Shown here: positions 36,202 to 44,756 of the stretch, one piece after another
Layout: each line of letters starts with the position of its first letter
How positions within the stretch are numbered: the stretch's first letter is position 1
NCBI RefSeq assembly: GCF_009765865.1
Contig: NZ_LMUQ01000076.1
Location: forward strand, 81,876 to 145,875
Direction: 5' to 3'
Length of the DNA stretch: 64,000 nt
From: Acidisoma sp. L85
GTDB lineage: Bacteria; Pseudomonadota; Alphaproteobacteria; Acetobacterales; Acetobacteraceae
Translations under genes and position numbers: made by a program
Notes under the pieces: model-generated
What the model saw: the letters and a program-made list of their open reading frames with translations, nothing else
Told to the model about the DNA's origin: nothing
Databases searched by the model: none

Positions 36202-37269
36202 ATGAGTGACGCCGCTGTCCATACCGTCCGCTTCGAACCCATGGGGATCGAGATGGATGTCCAAGAAGGGGAAACGGTGCTCGACGCCGCCTTTCGCCAG
36301 GGCATCTCCGTCATGCATGGCTGCAAGGAAGGCCAATGCGCCAGCTGCAAATCCAAGCTGGTCGAGGGCGATATCGAGCTGCTAAAATACTCGACCTTCG
36401 CGCTGCCGGAATCTGAGCGCGACACTGATCATATCCTGCTCTGCCGCACCCTCGCTTTCAGCGACATCACGGTCGAGCTGCTCAATTACGACGAGGATCT
36501 GCTCAGCCGCTCGATCGCGGTGAAGGAGCTTCCGGCGCATCTCGTCTCGATCATTTCGCTCACCCGCGATATCCGGATGCTGACGCTCGAGCTTTCCTCG
36601 CCCATGCGTTTCTGGGCCGGCCAATATGTCGATATCACCATCCCCGGCAGCGGCATCACCCGCGCCTTTTCGATGGCGAATGCGCCGGCCGATCACGCCG
36701 CCGGCGGCGGCACCACGATGCAGTTCATCATCAAGATGTATCCCAACGGCGCCTTCTCCTCGAGGCTCGACCCGCAGGCCGATATCGGGTTGAAGTCCGG
36801 CGATGAGCTGATGGTCAAAGGTCCTTACGGTACCTGTTTCCATCGCGAGGGACGGCCGGGACCGCTGGTGCTGGTCGGCGGCGGCTCCGGCATGTCGCCG
36901 CTGTGGTCGATCCTGCAGGATCATGTGCAGCGCGGCTCGCATCGCCCGGTGCGGTTCTTCTACGGTGCCCGCACCAAGGCCGATCTCTTCCATATCGAGG
37001 AATTCGCGGCGTTCGGCGCGCAGCTTCCCGATTTCCGTTTCATCCCGGCTTTGTCCCATGCCGAGCCCGGCGATGACTGGACCGGCGAGACCGGCTTCGT
37101 CCATGACGTCGTCGCCCGCGTGCTGCGCGAGGAAGGGCTGGAGGGCGAGATCGACGCCTATTCCTGCGGCCCGCCGCCGATGATCGATGCCGTGCTGCCG
37201 GTACTGCAGATGGCCGGGGTCGAACCCGAGCACATCTATTTCGACAAGTTCACCACGGCGATTAGATAA
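36202..37269 (+). CDS. prmB: Propane monooxygenase reductase (2Fe-2S, FAD, NADH)
   Basis: 355 residues. An N-terminal plant-type ferredoxin carries C41, C46, C49 and C81 (HGCKEGQCASC ... LLCR). The FAD domain has the RAFSMAN flavin-binding motif (normally R-x-Y-S). The NAD domain has LVLVGGGSGMSPLWSI and SCGPPPMIDAV. It passes electrons from NADH to the PrmA diiron centre. The long hairpin begins at the base immediately after its TAA stop. Confidence 0.93.
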   Translation: MSDAAVHTVRFEPMGIEMDVQEGETVLDAAFRQGISVMHGCKEGQCASCKSKLVEGDIELLKYSTFALPESERDTDHILLCRTLAFSDITVELLNYDEDLLSRSIAVKELPAHLVSIISLTRDIRMLTLELSSPMRFWAGQYVDITIPGSGITRAFSMANAPADHAAGGGTTMQFIIKMYPNGAFSSRLDPQADIGLKSGDELMVKGPYGTCFHREGRPGPLVLVGGGSGMSPLWSILQDHVQRGSHRPVRFFYGARTKADLFHIEEFAAFGAQLPDFRFIPALSHAEPGDDWTGETGFVHDVVARVLREEGLEGEIDAYSCGPPPMIDAVLPVLQMAGVEPEHIYFDKFTTAIR

Positions 37270-37369
37270 TGTTTGCAGTCGGCACCAGCCCTCACCCCCA
37301 CCCGGCCACCCACCACAGTATGCTGATGGGTGGCCGGGTGGGGGTGAGGGCTGGTGCCGACTGCAAACA
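37270..37369. repeat. Long perfect hairpin repeat, copy 1 (prmB-prmC gap)
   Basis: Bases 37270-37312 pair perfectly with 37327-37369: a 43-bp uninterrupted stem with the 14-base loop CCACAGTATGCTGA. The inner stem (CCCCCACCCGGCCACCCA) and loop recur in copies 2 and 3, whereas the outer stem is different in each copy yet remains self-complementary. It fills almost the whole gap, beginning right after the prmB stop and ending 27 bases before prmC. Confidence 0.95.
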
Positions 37370-37396
37370 AAAACAAACCCCTAGGGAGACACAGTC

Positions 37397-38482
37397 ATGA
37401 GTGCAGTGCAACAGCCGACCGTTCCCGTGAAGTCCGGCGCCGCGGGTTCCGCGAAATTCGCGGGTTCCGACAGCCGAAAATACAACTACTTCGATCCCAA
37501 GGGCCGCCGTGCGACGCATTATGAAGACATGACCGTCGATGTGCAGCCCGATCCCAAGCGGTACCTGTTGCAGGACTGGATCATCTCCTTCGCCGACGGC
37601 ACGCCGACCTATTCCGAGAATTGGACCGAAGCGAAAAGCAGCGACTGGCACAAATACCGCAGCGTCGACCAGGAATGGGAGCGCACGCATTACCAGCGCC
37701 AGTCCACCATCTGCGGCATGATCCAGAATGTGGTCGAGAATGGCCGCCGCTCAGGCGCGCCGAAGCGTTTCGACCCGGCCTGGGTGAAGATCCTGCAGGA
37801 TCATCTCGGCGCCTATAAGCATGCGGAATTCGGCCTCGGCACCTCGACCATGCAGGCGCAGCGCTACGGCTATACGCAGATGATCAACAACGCGATCCTG
37901 ACGAATTCCTCCTACAAGATTCGCTTCGCCCAGGATCTCACGCTCTATCTCAGCGAAATCGGCCTGGATATCGGCGGTTTCGACGAAAATGCGGGCAAGG
38001 CGCATTGGCTCCAGGATCCGATCTGGCAGGGCACGCGGCGGGCGATCGAGACGATCGGCGGTGCGACCGACTTCCTCGAACAGTATTTCGCGGTGAATTT
38101 CGTCTTCGAGCCGCTGGTCGGCGAGCTCTTCCGCAGCGGCTTCGTGATGCAGGCGGCGGCGTCGCAGAACGACTTCATCACCCCATCGGTCGTCTCGGCC
38201 GCCGAAGGTGATTACGAGCGCAACCTCGCCAATGCCGTCGAACTCTTCCGCATGCTCGTGCTGGATGAAGCGCATGGCAATCACAACCGCATGCTGTTCA
38301 AGAGCTGGGTCGAGAAGCATGGCAGCCTGGCGCTCGAGGCCGCGCATAACCTGCAGCCGATCTGGTCGCAGCCGCGGGTGAAGGTCGCGCATTTCACCGA
38401 GGCCCTGGAACTGGCCAAGAACCGGGTCCGCGCCATCGCCGCCGAGACCGACATAGACGTACGCCACGTTCTCGAGGCCTAA
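37397..38482 (+). CDS. prmC: Propane monooxygenase hydroxylase, small subunit
   Basis: 361 residues, the usual length for PrmC/MimC. The fold is that of the ferritin-like beta subunit without metal ligands; recognisable stretches are KYNYFDPKGRRATHYEDMTV near the N-terminus and DWIISFADGTPTY, plus WQGTRRAIETIGGATDFLEQ and FVFEPLVGELFRSGF. It pairs with PrmA to form the hydroxylase dimer. AGGGAGACACAGTC precedes the ATG. The coupling protein gene follows after 38 bases. Confidence 0.92.
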   Translation: MSAVQQPTVPVKSGAAGSAKFAGSDSRKYNYFDPKGRRATHYEDMTVDVQPDPKRYLLQDWIISFADGTPTYSENWTEAKSSDWHKYRSVDQEWERTHYQRQSTICGMIQNVVENGRRSGAPKRFDPAWVKILQDHLGAYKHAEFGLGTSTMQAQRYGYTQMINNAILTNSSYKIRFAQDLTLYLSEIGLDIGGFDENAGKAHWLQDPIWQGTRRAIETIGGATDFLEQYFAVNFVFEPLVGELFRSGFVMQAAASQNDFITPSVVSAAEGDYERNLANAVELFRMLVLDEAHGNHNRMLFKSWVEKHGSLALEAAHNLQPIWSQPRVKVAHFTEALELAKNRVRAIAAETDIDVRHVLEA

Positions 38483-38520
38483 TCCCGCCACGCCCGCCCA
38501 TAGAAGCAGGAGCCATACAG

Positions 38521-38871
38521 ATGTCGCATTCCGACAACATCTTTAAGTCCATGAAGGACATGCGTTTCGAGGACACGGTCTCCGTCCAGTGCGGAGTGAC
38601 GATGAATGACAGCGTGGAAGCCCGCGTCATCGCCGAGGTCATGAGCGAGAAGCCCGGCGTCACGGTCACCTATATGCCGGCGATGATCCGCATCGACGGC
38701 GAGGGCCGGATGGAATTCAAGATGGACGAGATCAGCGAGCGGCTCGGCCGCGAGATGACCCCGCCGACCTTCGAAATCTCCACCTCGACCCATTACGGCC
38801 GCATGGTGATGGTCGACGACAATACCGTCGTTCTGTTTGGCGATATGAACGACATGATGGAATATATCTAA
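38521..38871 (+). CDS. prmD: Monooxygenase coupling/effector protein (MmoB/DmpM family)
   Basis: 116 residues, typical for the cofactorless effector proteins of soluble diiron monooxygenases. Recognisable parts are VSVQCGVTMNDSVEARVIAE and PGVTVTYMPAMIRIDGEGRM, followed by a YGRMVMVDD strand. It would bind the hydroxylase and tune substrate access and electron transfer. GCAGGAG precedes its start. Long hairpin copy 2 starts eight bases after its stop. Confidence 0.92.
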   Translation: MSHSDNIFKSMKDMRFEDTVSVQCGVTMNDSVEARVIAEVMSEKPGVTVTYMPAMIRIDGEGRMEFKMDEISERLGREMTPPTFEISTSTHYGRMVMVDDNTVVLFGDMNDMMEYI

Positions 38872-38878
38872 GTCGGTG

Positions 38879-38968
38879 AAAGTCGACACCGGCCCGCACC
38901 CCCACCCGGCCACCCACGACAGTATGCTGATGGGCGGCCGGGTGGGGGTGCGGGCCGGTGTCGACTTT
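38879..38968. repeat. Long hairpin repeat, copy 2 (prmD-amidohydrolase gap)
   Basis: Bases 38879-38916 pair with 38931-38968, a 38-bp stem with a single A/C mismatch, around the 14-base loop CGACAGTATGCTGA. Inner stem and loop match copies 1 and 3. The outer arm (AGTCGACACCGGCCCGCA) is different from both and is matched by its own complement. Confidence 0.95.
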
Positions 38969-39023
38969 GTCTCCGGATCAAGAAAACGCCACGCCAAGCC
39001 GAGCATTACGGGAGACAAGAAAA

Positions 39024-40043
39024 ATGTACACCACGAAAGACGGCGAAGAGATCTTCATCATTGACGGTCATGTCCATCTCTGGGACGCGAGCCCCGCCAA
39101 TCAGCGCAATGTGCATGGCGCCGAGTTCATCAACTGCTTCTTTGGCTACCACACCGCGCTAAGCCCCAAAGAGGAAGTCTGGCCGCGAGAGAAGTTCGAG
39201 AAATACGGCGCGGAGACGATGTATGAGGACCTGTTCGTCAAAGGCTATGACGACATGGCGATCTTCCAGCCGACCTACCTCAAGGAATTCTACACCAACG
39301 GCTTCAATACGCTGGAGCAGAATGCCAGCCTCGGCACGCGCTATCCGGAGCGCTTCATCATCAACGGCGCCTTCGATCCGCGGGACGGCGAAGCCGGTCT
39401 CGAGCAGCTCGAGGCGGATTGCGAGAAATACAAGCTCAAGGGCGTGAAGCTCTATACCGCCGAATGGAAAGGCGACAGCAAGGGCTACAAGCTCTCGGAT
39501 GATCACGCCAAGCGCTATCTCGAACGCGCCGAGAAGCTCGGTATCAAGAACATCCATGTCCATAAGGGCCCGACCATCCTGCCGCTCAACCGCGATGCCT
39601 TCGATGTCGCGGATATCGATGATGCCGCCACGAGCTTCCCGAATCTCAACTTCATCGTCGAGCATTGCGGCCTGCCGCGCCTCGATGATTTCTGCTGGAT
39701 CGCGGTGCAGGAGCCCAATGTCTATGGCGGTCTCGCCGTCGCCCTGCCCTTCATCCACAGCCGTCCGGGCTATTTCGCCCATATCATTTCCGAACTGCTG
39801 TTCTGGCTCGGCGAGGACCGGCTGCTCTTCGGCAGCGATTACGGCATCTGGACGCCGAAATGGCTGGTCGATGCCTTCATGGCCTTCGAATTACCGGATG
39901 ATGTGCGGAAGGAAACCAAGGTCGAGCTGACCCTCACCGCCAAGAAGAAAATCCTCGGGCTCAATGCCGCGCGGATCTACAACATCGACATCGAGGCCAA
40001 GAAGGCCGCGCTGCGCTCCAGCCAGCGCGTCGCCGCTGAGTGA
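39024..40043 (+). CDS. Amidohydrolase-family metal-dependent hydrolase of the prm operon
   Basis: 339 residues from the ATG at 39024 (GGGAGACAAGAAAA upstream); an in-frame codon at 38958 would lie within the hairpin. The metal-binding H-x-H is H16-V-H18 in IIDGHVHLWD. NIHVHKGP, NFIVEHCGLPRLDD and RLLFGSDYGIW supply the further His and the catalytic Asp of the amidohydrolase-2 (TIM-barrel decarboxylase/hydrolase) family. Homologues occur behind prm/mim genes in actinobacteria. The reaction in alkane metabolism is not established. The following gene overlaps its stop (GTGA). Confidence 0.85.
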   Translation: MYTTKDGEEIFIIDGHVHLWDASPANQRNVHGAEFINCFFGYHTALSPKEEVWPREKFEKYGAETMYEDLFVKGYDDMAIFQPTYLKEFYTNGFNTLEQNASLGTRYPERFIINGAFDPRDGEAGLEQLEADCEKYKLKGVKLYTAEWKGDSKGYKLSDDHAKRYLERAEKLGIKNIHVHKGPTILPLNRDAFDVADIDDAATSFPNLNFIVEHCGLPRLDDFCWIAVQEPNVYGGLAVALPFIHSRPGYFAHIISELLFWLGEDRLLFGSDYGIWTPKWLVDAFMAFELPDDVRKETKVELTLTAKKKILGLNAARIYNIDIEAKKAALRSSQRVAAE

Positions 40044-40831
40044 GCGCGCAGCTTTACACTACGCCGGAGAACCGGGTTGGCGAGGTGCTGGCCCGGCTCG
40101 CCACTGTCAGCGATCCGGAACTCGATGAATCGGTGACGGAGCTTGGCTTCGTTACCGATGTCGAGGTCGCGGCGGGTGGCGCGGTACGCATCGGCTTTCG
40201 CCTGCCGACCTATTGGTGCGCCGCCAATTTCGCTTTCCTCATGGCGGAGGATATGCGGTTGGCGGCGGCGGCGCTGCCCTGGGTCACCAGCGTCGATGTG
40301 ACGCTCGGCGAGCATATGTATGCCGAGACGATCAATCGCGGCATGCATGAGAAGCTCTCCTTTCAGACCGCTTTCGGCGAAGAGGCGAATGGCGATCTGG
40401 AGCAGGTGCGGCGGATCTTCCTGGTCAAGGCTTTCCAGCGCCGCCAGGTGGCGCTGGGCGATTTCCTGCTCGCGGCCGGGCATGGGCCGGAGGTGCTGGC
40501 GCCGCTCACCATCGCCGGGCTGCGCGACCTCGTGACGGATGAGGAAGGGAGCGGGCTGCGCGCGCGCTACCTGGAACGCCGCTGGGTCGTGGGACCGGCC
40601 GCGGCGGAGGATGCGGCTTTCGTCGATGAGGTGGGGCTCGCCGTCTCGGCCGAGTGTTTCCGCCCGCATCTGCGGGCGCTGCGCCGCGTCGCCGTCAATG
40701 TCGAGTTCAACGGCGCGCTCTGCCGCGGCCTATTGGCGGCACGTTTCAACGAGACGGAAGATACAACCAGGGAACCAACCCTGCACGACTTCATCCGCGC
40801 TCTGCCGTCGGAGAAGCGAGAGAGTCTCTGA
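40040..40831 (+). CDS. MIP18/DUF59-like metal-sulfur cluster assembly protein with C-terminal extension
   Basis: 263 residues, starting at a GTG that overlaps the previous stop. Residues about 10-105 are the DUF59 fold: VGEVLARLATVSDPELDESV, ELGFVTDVEVAAGG, VRIGFRLPTYWCAANFAF with the conserved T-x-x-x-C, and VTSVDVTLGEHMY. Family members (PaaD, SufT, MIP18) help load Fe-S or other metal centres. The remaining ~150 residues are helical and not recognised. In this operon it may assist iron loading of the PrmA diiron site or the PrmB cluster; that is inference. Confidence 0.75.
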   Translation: MSAQLYTTPENRVGEVLARLATVSDPELDESVTELGFVTDVEVAAGGAVRIGFRLPTYWCAANFAFLMAEDMRLAAAALPWVTSVDVTLGEHMYAETINRGMHEKLSFQTAFGEEANGDLEQVRRIFLVKAFQRRQVALGDFLLAAGHGPEVLAPLTIAGLRDLVTDEEGSGLRARYLERRWVVGPAAAEDAAFVDEVGLAVSAECFRPHLRALRRVAVNVEFNGALCRGLLAARFNETEDTTREPTLHDFIRALPSEKRESL

Positions 40832-40833
40832 TC

Positions 40834-40923
40834 CAAGCCTGCACAGCCCTCTCCCCCACCCGGCCACCCACGGACAGTATGCTGATGGGTGGCCGGGTGG
40901 GGGAGAGGGCTGGTGCAGGCTTG
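40834..40923. repeat. Long hairpin repeat, copy 3 (DUF59-groEL gap)
   Basis: Bases 40834-40870 pair with 40886-40923 with one bulged base, around the 15-base loop CGGACAGTATGCTGA. Again the inner stem is shared with copies 1 and 2 and the outer arm (CAAGCCTGCACAGCCCTCT) is private but self-complementary. It starts three bases after the upstream stop codon. Confidence 0.95.
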
Positions 40924-40960
40924 TGCGCGAGCCACGCAAACTAACCCAGGGAATGAAGCT

Positions 40961-42598
40961 ATGGCCAAGATGATGCTGCATGATGACGAGGCTCGGCGCG
41001 CCCTTGGCCGTGGGGTGGGCAAGCTTGCCCGCGCGGTGCGTGGCACGCTGGGGCCCAAGGGCATGAATGCGATCATCGACCGACCGATCGGCACGCCCAT
41101 GATCTCTCGGGACGGCGTCAGCATCGCACAGGAAATCGAGCTCCCCTGCCCCTTCGAGAATATGGGCGCCCAGGTGCTGCGCGAGGTCTCCAAACAGACC
41201 AACGACATCGCCGGCGACGGCACCACGACCGCCACGGTGCTGGCCGATGCCATGGTGCAGCAAGGGCTCGACTATCTGGCGCAAGGTGCCAATCCAGTCG
41301 ATCTCGTGGCCGGTCTCGAACTCGCGGTGGTCGAGGCGCTGGCCGCCCTCCATCGCAGCGCCCGGCCGCTCAGCGGACCGGAGGAGACGCTGGCCGTGGC
41401 CACCATCGCCGCCAATGACGCGGCGCTCGGCGCCATGGTCGCGGAAGCCGTCGAGCGAGTCGGCGCCGAGGGGCTGGTGACGGTCGAATTCGGCAGCACG
41501 GTCGAGACGCTGCTCGAGGTGGTGGACGGCATGTCCTTCGACCGCGGCTATCTCTCGCATCACATGGTGACCGATATCGAGCGCATGCAGGTGGTGCTCG
41601 AGGAGCCGCTCATCCTGATGACCGATCTCAAGCTCACCGGGCCCGAGGATGCCGCCGCCATCGAGGCGCTGATCGAAGGGAGCGGCCGGCCGCTGCTGAT
41701 CCTGGCCGAGGAGGTAGCGCCGAGCTGCGTGGTGCATCTGCTGGCCAGGCGTGATCGCGGGCAGTCCCCGGTCGCGGCGATTCATCCGCCGGAATACGGC
41801 CATTGGCGCAAGGCGATGCTCGAGGATATCGCCATCGTCACCGGCGGCCGGGTGATCGCCCGCGAGCTGGGCGGCAAGCTTGCCGATGTCACGCGGCGGG
41901 ATCTCGGCAGCGCGCGGCAGGTGCGGATTTCGGCCAATCACACCATCATCAGCGCCGGCGCGGGCGACCCCGCCACGATCGCCGCGCGGCGCGTGCAGGT
42001 CGCCCGGCAATATGACGCGGCACCGCAGAATATCGAGCGCGACAAGCTGCAGGAGCGGCTGGCGAAGCTGTCGGGCGGCTCGGCCATCATCCTGGCGGGT
42101 GGTGCTACCCCGGTCGAGCAGAAGCGCCGCGTGCAGATGATCGAGGACGCCATCAACGCGACCCGGGCGGCGGTGCAGGATGGCGTAGTGGCGGGCGGCG
42201 GCACGGCGCTGCTGCAGATCGCGCCGGAGCTCGGGCCGATGATGGAGAAGCTCACCGGCGGCAAGCGGCTGGGGGCGAGTTTGCTGCAGGGGGCTTTGGG
42301 CCAGCCGCTCGCCTGCATCGTGACCAATTGCGGCGGCAATGCCGCCGAGGTTCTGGCGCGGGTCTCCCAGGCGCCGCGCGGTTTCGGCTTCGATGCCCGC
42401 AGCGGCGAGATCGTGGCACTGCTGGAGGCGGGCGTGCTCGATCCGGTGAAGGTGAGTGTCACGGCGGTGCGCAACGCGGCTTCGGTCGCCGGCCTCATCC
42501 TGACGACGCAGACGCTGGTCGCCCAGTTGCCGGACGGCATCGACCCCACGGCAGGTCCCGCGCTAGGCGGCGGCGCGGAGCGTTTGGGGAGAGCGTAA
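40961..42598 (+). CDS. GroEL-like chaperonin dedicated to the monooxygenase
   Basis: 545 residues from the ATG at 40961. Chaperonin hallmarks: LARAVRGTLGPKGMNAII, the ATP-site GDGTTTATVLADAM, GLVTVEFG, and C-terminal VVAGGGTALL with IVTNCG. It lacks the Gly-Gly-Met tail of housekeeping GroEL and there is no groES beside it. In Mycobacterium the cognate protein MimG is needed for productive folding of the MimA hydroxylase, and the same operon position here suggests the same job. The operon ends with tandem hairpins just downstream. Confidence 0.9.
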   Translation: MAKMMLHDDEARRALGRGVGKLARAVRGTLGPKGMNAIIDRPIGTPMISRDGVSIAQEIELPCPFENMGAQVLREVSKQTNDIAGDGTTTATVLADAMVQQGLDYLAQGANPVDLVAGLELAVVEALAALHRSARPLSGPEETLAVATIAANDAALGAMVAEAVERVGAEGLVTVEFGSTVETLLEVVDGMSFDRGYLSHHMVTDIERMQVVLEEPLILMTDLKLTGPEDAAAIEALIEGSGRPLLILAEEVAPSCVVHLLARRDRGQSPVAAIHPPEYGHWRKAMLEDIAIVTGGRVIARELGGKLADVTRRDLGSARQVRISANHTIISAGAGDPATIAARRVQVARQYDAAPQNIERDKLQERLAKLSGGSAIILAGGATPVEQKRRVQMIEDAINATRAAVQDGVVAGGGTALLQIAPELGPMMEKLTGGKRLGASLLQGALGQPLACIVTNCGGNAAEVLARVSQAPRGFGFDARSGEIVALLEAGVLDPVKVSVTAVRNAASVAGLILTTQTLVAQLPDGIDPTAGPALGGGAERLGRA

Positions 42599-42621
42599 CG
42601 GAAGCGGGTCTGAATGCGGGT

Positions 42622-42661
42622 CTGGGGCCTCCAGGCCCCAGCGGGTTCAGGGTAGCCCTGA
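42622..42661 (+). terminator. Tandem hairpins ending the prm operon
   Basis: CTGGGGCC-tcca-GGCCCCAG at 42622-42641 is followed by TCAGGG-tag-CCCTGA at 42647-42661, starting 24 bases after the groEL-like stop. A weak T-rich stretch (CCTTCCGTTCTAGCTTTG) follows. Probable transcription end. Confidence 0.6.
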
Positions 42662-42856
42662 CCTTCCGTTCTAGCTTTGCTGCCCTAGTCTAATAGTGCG
42701 CTGCGGGCGATTGTGTCGTGAGACTGCCGGTCTTGTTGACCGCACCCTCAAATGACATCTCGTCATTTTCGAGCTTCGCTTCGAGCATGACGACGAACTC
42801 TTCCATAGACTTCCGCCGTATGTCCCCTACACAACAAAAACATCGCATATGCAGTG

Positions 42857-43390
42857 CTAGAATAAACCAACACTCACATAATTGGTTGCTCGGCGCATCA
42901 GCCAGATGTCAAGGTAGGTCGCGGTCGCTCGCAGCTTCGTCGCAAAATCGAGTCTATCGGCGACATTGTTTCTAGGAAAAAGAGACTGTCCTGCAAAGAC
43001 TTTCGGAGAAACATTAAGCAACCCCAAGTTTGCCTTACGAAACGATACGAGTGCTTCAAAAGCACAATGCAGAAGGTCACTGAGTAAGGCTGGGAAGGCG
43101 GTGGTTGCCAATACGTAAGCTCGTTCCTCTATGCAGCGATTTTGCTCCAGCTAAGCAAAGATATCAGCTGCCCTGTTCAAGCGAACTTCGCATTCCTCGT
43201 CGACGGATAGTTCGGACTTAAAAATGGAACTTCGCTTCCCGGTCACGAGCAAAGTTACCATCGCATCGTGGACAAAGAAGCAGAAGTCATGCCCAGGCCA
43301 ATAAGGAGGAAGCAGTGCCGTGTTCTTTCGCCCGTGCAGAGATGAGGAGGCGGGGTGGCGATGTTGGAGACGATGAAAGAGCCTGCGCAT
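42857..43390 (-). pseudogene. Possible unknown gene split by one in-frame stop
   Basis: Two minus-strand open frames (43151-43390 and 42857-43111) are in the same frame and separated by a single TAG. Joined, they give about 170 residues with plausible helical stretches (PALLSDLLHCAFEALVSFRK, FATKLRATATYLDIW). The DNA is AT-richer than the operon. No family is recognised. It could be noise in an AT-rich gap; the region 42662-43474 holds nothing else I can name. Confidence 0.25.
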
Positions 43391-43474
43391 TCAGAATGCC
43401 TGCTGGTGCCGTTATTGCGCCCCGCGCGATAAAGACGGCGAAGCAGCTCATCGCATTAAAAGGGGAAGCGTCCA

Positions 43475-43781
43475 TTAACCAACGTCTCCATGGCGCAGGA
43501 TGGTTTCGTAATCTTGCCCACCCTAGAATACGCAGTGATTTGGACGGTATCGGCTTCCACACGGTAGGCGACAATGACCCGGCCACGAATGGGGTAAACC
43601 CGGACGCCGATCCCTAGATCGTCGCGAGCTGGGCCGAGGTGGGTGTGATCGCACCGCGTCCGACAACGCGACCGAATTGCGTCCACGAAGCTCAGGGCGC
43701 GGCGGGGCTGTCCGGCTCGATAACGTCGTAAATCGCATCAAGGTCAGCAAGGGCGGCGGATCGATAGACAAGCTTAGTCAC
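43475..43781 (-). pseudogene. parE: ParE-like toxin, several frameshifts
   Basis: From a GTG overlapping the parD stop: TKLVYRSAALADLDAIYDVI, EPDSP, then after a frame change RALSFVDAIRSRCR, GPARDDLGIGVRVYPIRGRV and IVAYRVEADTVQIT. Further changes lead to RILG and GQDYETILRHGDVG with stop at 43475-43477. Every block of a RelE/ParE-type toxin is present in order, but at least three indels separate them, so no active toxin is made. Confidence 0.7.
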
Positions 43782-44061
43782 GCTCTCCGTGCGCCATCAG
43801 TGATTTTTTTAACCGGGCCTCAAAATGGCGGTCCACTTCCTCCTCGGTGAGGGAGGGGCGGGGGTCTGCATCCGTCTCCGCAATTTTGGCGCGGATAGCC
43901 TCATAGCGTTCAGCCCGTCGCAGTTCCTGCTCCTGCCAAGCGCGCATAGCCTCGCGAATCACTTCACTGTTTGAGGCGTAGCCGCCTTGCTCAACCTTGG
44001 TGCGGATCAGTCGCGCCATCTCGGTCGGCAGGGTGATGCTCAAGCGCTCGACATTCTGCAT
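43774..44061 (-). CDS. parD: ParD-like ribbon-helix-helix antitoxin
   Basis: 95 residues from the ATG at 44061, with GGAGG six bases upstream. VERLSITLPTEMARLIRTKV and GGYASNSEVIREAMRAWQ are the RHH DNA-binding fold of ParD/CC2985-type antitoxins, followed by an acidic helical toxin-binding tail. The frame is intact although its toxin partner is frameshifted. It would repress its own promoter; without toxin it may be a relic or an anti-addiction protein. Confidence 0.85.
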   Translation of the reverse strand: MQNVERLSITLPTEMARLIRTKVEQGGYASNSEVIREAMRAWQEQELRRAERYEAIRAKIAETDADPRPSLTEEEVDRHFEARLKKSLMAHGERD

Positions 44062-44167
44062 GAGAACCTCCGTAACTTTTATGCCACTTAGTACTACTAA
44101 ATGCCACATTTTTGAATTGCTGGGGAAAGTCGCTTTTGGCTGGCCCAGCCCGCGGTCCAGACCCAAT

Positions 44168-44440
44168 CCACGAACTTCCCAACTCTTCCGCCGCCAAGCG
44201 CGTAATCACCGACGAAATCAGGCTGCCTTCGGCCGGCTCTCCGATGATGACCGTCGCTTTATCGACGCCCTTGTCGAGCGCACGTTGTCACGGCCCGAGG
44301 TGCTGGCCGCAGTGCGCGAACGTTTTCCGAAGGGCCGCAAGGGAGGCATCGTATCATGCTGACGGAGGTGATCCGCCACTACGGCCTGCCCGGCCGCCGA
44401 TCAATGTCGGCTTCGTCGAGACGAGCACCTGTTTAGGTGT
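44168..44440 (+). pseudogene. Remnant with a possible transposition-ATPase start
   Basis: In two frames: ELPNSSAAKRVITDEIR, then AFGRLSDDDRRFIDALVERT and LSRPEVLAAVRERFPKGRKG ending at 44362. The stop is overlapped by an ATG giving MLTEVIRHYGLPGR and, one frame over, INVGFVETSTCL. The last piece resembles the start of ExeA/TniB-like AAA proteins (M-L-x-x-V-x-x-H-Y-G-L, G-F-x-E-T) found in transposition modules. The match is short, so this is tentative. The rest of 44441-44756 holds no gene I recognise. Confidence 0.3.
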
Positions 44441-44756
44441 CGCGTAATCCGGGCCGCCCCCCGAGAACTTGCGGATCCCAATGATGTCGGACAGCGATTT
44501 CGATCGATCCGGACAGGGTCGTCATCGACGTGGCTATCTCGTCAGCCGATCGCCTCGACGTCAAGCGTCAGCGCCTTCTGCACTGGCCCGCAGGTTTTAC
44601 CCAAGTTTCAGCCTAGGAGAACACCCTCGGTCGGCGCTATTCTCCGTTCTGCAAAGAGGCGCCGTTCAGGGGCCCGGCCGCGTGCGGTTCTGCCACTCCA
44701 AGGGCGGTCGATAGGGAAGGAAGAGGCCATGCCGGGCCTAGCACCTGAGAAGGTGG

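Noticed and set aside
34450-38871. Methane monooxygenase (mmo) identity
   Set aside because: The prmA-reductase-small subunit-coupling order, subunit lengths, GroEL-like and amidohydrolase partners, and absence of mmoZ (gamma subunit) point to a group-5 propane-type enzyme.
37270-40923. Insertion-sequence ends or a single large inverted repeat element
   Set aside because: Each hairpin closes on itself within about 100 bases, there is no transposase between them, and the intervening sequence is intact operon genes.
40961-42598. Housekeeping GroEL
   Set aside because: No groES next to it, no Gly-Gly-Met tail, and a fixed place at the end of the monooxygenase operon.
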